From Ulvibacterium sp039819225 (lineage in GTDB: Bacteria > Bacteroidota > Bacteroidia > Flavobacteriales > Flavobacteriaceae), in NCBI GenBank assembly GCA_039819225.1, contig JBCBSN010000207.1, forward strand, positions 1 through 8,273: a stretch of DNA of 8,273 nucleotides. The letters are read 5' to 3'. Positions 6,801 to 8,273 of this stretch are shown one piece after another. Below the pieces are notes generated by a model, which was not told the DNA's origin, made no database searches, and saw only the letters and a program-made list of their open reading frames with translations. Position 1 is the first letter of the stretch, and each line of letters starts with the position of its first letter. A program made the translations under genes and the position numbers.

Positions 6801-6808
6801 CAAAAGTA
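6801..6808 (-). promoter_or_regulatory. -7 box (TACTTTTG) of the epimerase gene, nearly on its start codon
   Basis: On the minus strand TACTTTTG matches TAnnTTTG fully and ends only four bases before the ATG at 6796. With the usual 5-7 bases to the transcription start, the mRNA would begin at or within a couple of bases of the start codon, so it would be leaderless. No clear TTTG lies 17-23 bases upstream, which lowers confidence. Confidence 0.5.
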
Positions 6809-6845
6809 ACGGATTTGCAAACCGATCCCGACGCATTTAATGTAG

Positions 6846-6877
6846 GTTTAACAGTGTTGTTTAATGGAATGTTAAAC
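6846..6877. repeat. Inverted/direct TTTAAC-type repeats upstream of the epimerase gene
   Basis: GTTTAAC (6846-6852) and GTTAAAC (6871-6877) are perfect 7-base inverted arms 18 bases apart. A third near-copy, GTTTAAT (6859-6865), lies between them in direct orientation, 13 bases from the first. The cluster is about 40-80 bases upstream of the epimerase start codon, where an activator or repressor could bind. No known regulator is recognised, and AT-rich repeats of this size can arise by chance. Confidence 0.3.
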
Positions 6878-6895
6878 GAAAAGCATGTCGCCTTT

Positions 6896-6924
6896 GGGCC
6901 GTTTCGCCGTTGAGGCGGATGCCC
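6896..6924 (-). other. GC-rich two-part hairpin just after mnmD
   Basis: Directly after the mnmD stop codon, the minus strand can fold with an outer stem (GGGC/GCCC, 6924-6921 with 6899-6896) and an inner stem (CGCC/GGCG, 6917-6914 with 6908-6905) around a 5-base loop. It stands out from the AT-rich surroundings and could protect or end the mnmD mRNA. No T run follows at once, so it is not called a terminator. Confidence 0.3.
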
Positions 6925-6925
6925 T

Positions 6926-7588
6926 TTAAGGTTTTAGGGCCCTAAGCATTTCCCGCTTTCCAGGGGGTCCTGGTAAACGCTCTACCGCAAAACCAACGGC
7001 CTGCATGGCCCTGCGTACACTGCCTTTGGCAGCGTAGGTTACCAGAATGCCATTTTTTTTCATTGTCTTGAACATCAAGCCAAAAATTGCCTCTGTCCAA
7101 AGTTTGGGCTGTACCCTTGCCCCAAAAGCATCAAAATAAATAAGATCATACAGTGCGTTTGCGGCCACTTCGCTAAAATCCTTTTGCTCTTTAAATAAAG
7201 TAAAATGTGGAAGGATGGGAATCGCAGTTTCCCAAGGAGTGCTGTGCATTCTTTTAAATTCCCCTTGGAATTCCCATGCACCCAGTTGTTCTATGTAGTT
7301 AAGTTTATTGAGTTCCGAAACGGTTACGGGATAGGCCTCTATCCCCGTATAGCTTACGGTAAGCTTGCTTTTTGATGTTTCGATCAAGGTAATCAGGGCG
7401 TTTAGGCCGGTACCAAACCCCATTTCCAAAATGGAGATATTCCCTTTTTTAAAGAGTGAAAGGCCATTTTTTATAAAGACATGGTAGGCTTCCTGGATAG
7501 CCCCATGTCTGGAATGATAGGACTCCCCCCAGTCTTCCAAATAAATTGTACTGGAACCATCTGCCGTGGTAATGATCCTTCGGTTCAC
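6926..7588 (-). CDS. mnmD: tRNA 5-methylaminomethyl-2-thiouridine(34) methyltransferase, stand-alone MnmD type
   Basis: SAM-dependent methyltransferase (DUF752) expected to convert 5-aminomethyl to 5-methylaminomethyl uridine at tRNA wobble position 34. It corresponds to the methyltransferase half of E. coli MnmC; the FAD oxidase half is absent, so the aminomethyl group would come from the MnmE-MnmG ammonium route. Visible motifs: YHSRHGAIQEAYHVFI (24-39), SAM-binding EMGFGTGLN (55-63), FDAFGARVQPKLW (152-164) with the acidic residue of the active region, and GPPGKREMLRA near the C-terminus. The 220 residues fit the stand-alone form. The start must be GTG at 7588: no in-frame ATG lies upstream before the preceding gene or downstream before residue 56, and NRRIITTADGS is the usual N-terminus. 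It begins one base after the DUF4920 stop, so the two genes are co-transcribed and probably coupled. Confidence 0.92.
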   Translation of the reverse strand: MNRRIITTADGSSTIYLEDWGESYHSRHGAIQEAYHVFIKNGLSLFKKGNISILEMGFGTGLNALITLIETSKSKLTVSYTGIEAYPVTVSELNKLNYIEQLGAWEFQGEFKRMHSTPWETAIPILPHFTLFKEQKDFSEVAANALYDLIYFDAFGARVQPKLWTEAIFGLMFKTMKKNGILVTYAAKGSVRRAMQAVGFAVERLPGPPGKREMLRALKP

Positions 7589-7589
7589 A

Positions 7590-8084
7590 TTAATCTTCCA
7601 ACAAAACCCCTACGGCCTCAAAACCATAGGTCTTTAGAGGGGCTTTTATTTTTGCCACTTCTTCCTCGGACGCACCTTCATCCAGGGCATAGTGCCTTTG
7701 ACGCTCCACGCTCATTTCTTCCACAAAGGCCGTTCCCTGGACCGTTACCTTTTTACCGGTAATATCCCTGGGCACAAAAAAGCCGTAGTCCTTAAAACGG
7801 ACCATGGTCTCTTTCCCGTCCGTCAACTCCAGTTTCATCCAGCAGCCTTTTACTCTACACACGTCAATGACAGTTCCGCTAAACTTGGCAGGTATAGAGT
7901 CTGCAACGGATAGGGTGCCGTACCGAGCATACATGGCGGCTTCGGAAAGGGCTCCATCCGAGGTAATCCCTTCTCCAAAAGAGTCCTGATTTAAAGGAGG
8001 GTTATCCGACTTCTGGGAAGTCTCTTGCCCATAACACATAAATTGGACGGTAAAAAAAAACAGTACTGCAAATGAACTTTTCAT
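7590..8084 (-). CDS. Secreted DUF4920-domain protein of unknown function
   Basis: A 164-residue exported protein. Residues 1-19 are a signal peptide (Lys2, hydrophobic core AVLFFFTVQF), with likely cleavage before Gln20. Cys17 is not in a lipobox (QFMC lacks the Leu and the small residue), so a lipoprotein is unlikely. The mature part has a short low-complexity stretch (21-35) and then a beta-rich domain with the DUF4920 hallmarks: VCRVKGCWMKL (75-85, Cys76 and Cys81), MVRFKDYGFFVPRDITGKKV and the C-terminal GFEAVGVLLE. The paired cysteines and the conserved CW suggest metal or redox chemistry, but no function is established to my knowledge. The ATG at 8084 is the only start that gives a complete signal peptide. 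It leads a two-gene unit with mnmD, one base apart; no obvious functional link joins an envelope protein to a tRNA enzyme. No full TAnnTTTG box was found just upstream. Confidence 0.88.
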   Translation of the reverse strand: MKSSFAVLFFFTVQFMCYGQETSQKSDNPPLNQDSFGEGITSDGALSEAAMYARYGTLSVADSIPAKFSGTVIDVCRVKGCWMKLELTDGKETMVRFKDYGFFVPRDITGKKVTVQGTAFVEEMSVERQRHYALDEGASEEEVAKIKAPLKTYGFEAVGVLLED

Positions 8085-8191
8085 AGCTCTATAAAATTAT
8101 GTTTTACTAAAAGTTTCAGCCCTATTACAAATCGATTTCCTTTTGCAAAACTGATCATTTTTGAACGAAAAAAGAAGGGCCGCTGAAGAGA

Positions 8192-8211
8192 AAACCGTAT
8201 TTTTGCGGTTT
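8192..8211 (+). promoter_or_regulatory. -7 box (TATTTTTG) exactly framed by a 6-base palindrome
   Basis: TATTTTTG at 8198-8205 matches the TAnnTTTG consensus on the plus strand. It is framed exactly by the inverted arms AAACCG (8192-8197) and CGGTTT (8206-8211). Transcription would start near 8210-8212, about 15 nt before the plus-strand ATG at 8226. No TTTG lies at the right distance upstream. The palindrome could be an operator over the promoter. The rest of the divergent region 8085-8225 shows no further clear element. Confidence 0.5.
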
Positions 8212-8225
8212 AAATCGGCACTAAA

Positions 8226-8273
8226 ATGATAAGCACGGCTGGAAAGATTCATATAGAAAAAATCAAAAACTCA
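8226..8273 (+). CDS. N-terminal fragment of a plus-strand gene (runs off right edge), unidentified
   Basis: Sixteen codons from an ATG, open to the edge: MISTAGKIHIEKIKNS. A good -7 box lies 20 bases upstream and no stop interrupts the frame, so a real gene start is likely. It is transcribed away from the DUF4920 gene. The pattern of alternating hydrophobics followed by KIKNS vaguely recalls the N-terminus of flavobacterial branched-chain amino acid aminotransferases, but 16 residues are far too few to name it. Confidence 0.5.
   Translation, partial: MISTAGKIHIEKIKNS

Noticed and set aside
8192..8211. The AAACCG/CGGTTT hairpin as an intrinsic terminator
   Set aside because: No gene ends there on either strand (the flanking genes diverge), the stem is only 6 bp, and its loop is a promoter box.

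Overview
The window reads as chromosomal DNA from a member of the Bacteroidota, most likely a marine Flavobacteriaceae. The grounds are protein style (the DnaJ with a reduced zinc domain, the DUF4920 protein, the NatA/NatB-like exporter), TAnnTTTG-type -7 promoter boxes, weak ribosome binding sites and moderate GC content. Almost everything is on the minus strand, so gene order in transcription runs from high to low coordinates. Only the last 48 bases hold a plus-strand gene start.

Layout in transcription order: (i) 8084-6926, a secreted DUF4920 protein followed one base later by mnmD (tRNA wobble-uridine methyltransferase). (ii) 6796-5837, a single TIGR01777-type epimerase/SDR gene with a -7 box almost touching its start codon. 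(iii) 5689-4007, the grpE-dnaJ chaperone operon, with the clearest promoter in the window (-33 and -7 boxes 21 bases apart) and a strong intrinsic terminator at 3894-3857. (iv) 3746-1, an ATPase/permease pair overlapping by 8 bases (ABC-2 exporter, NatA/NatB-like), an MscS-type channel 2 bases further on, and after 84 bases the N-terminal half of an NtrC-type sigma-54 response regulator that runs off the left edge. A divergent 141-base region (8085-8225) separates the DUF4920 gene from the plus-strand gene.

Functionally, GrpE and DnaJ are the partners of a DnaK encoded elsewhere. The exporter, channel and response regulator form a plausible envelope or osmotic block, though nothing in the sequence proves they share regulation. 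No mobile element, CRISPR array, tRNA, rRNA, prophage or defence gene was seen, and no stretch over 300 bases lacks a gene. This is mainly housekeeping DNA.

The points most worth checking are small: the one-zinc DnaJ, a sigma-54-like element lying on the grpE -7 box, a possible ~84-nt RNA in the dnaJ 3' region, a palindrome exactly framing a -7 box near 8200, and a probably leaderless epimerase mRNA.
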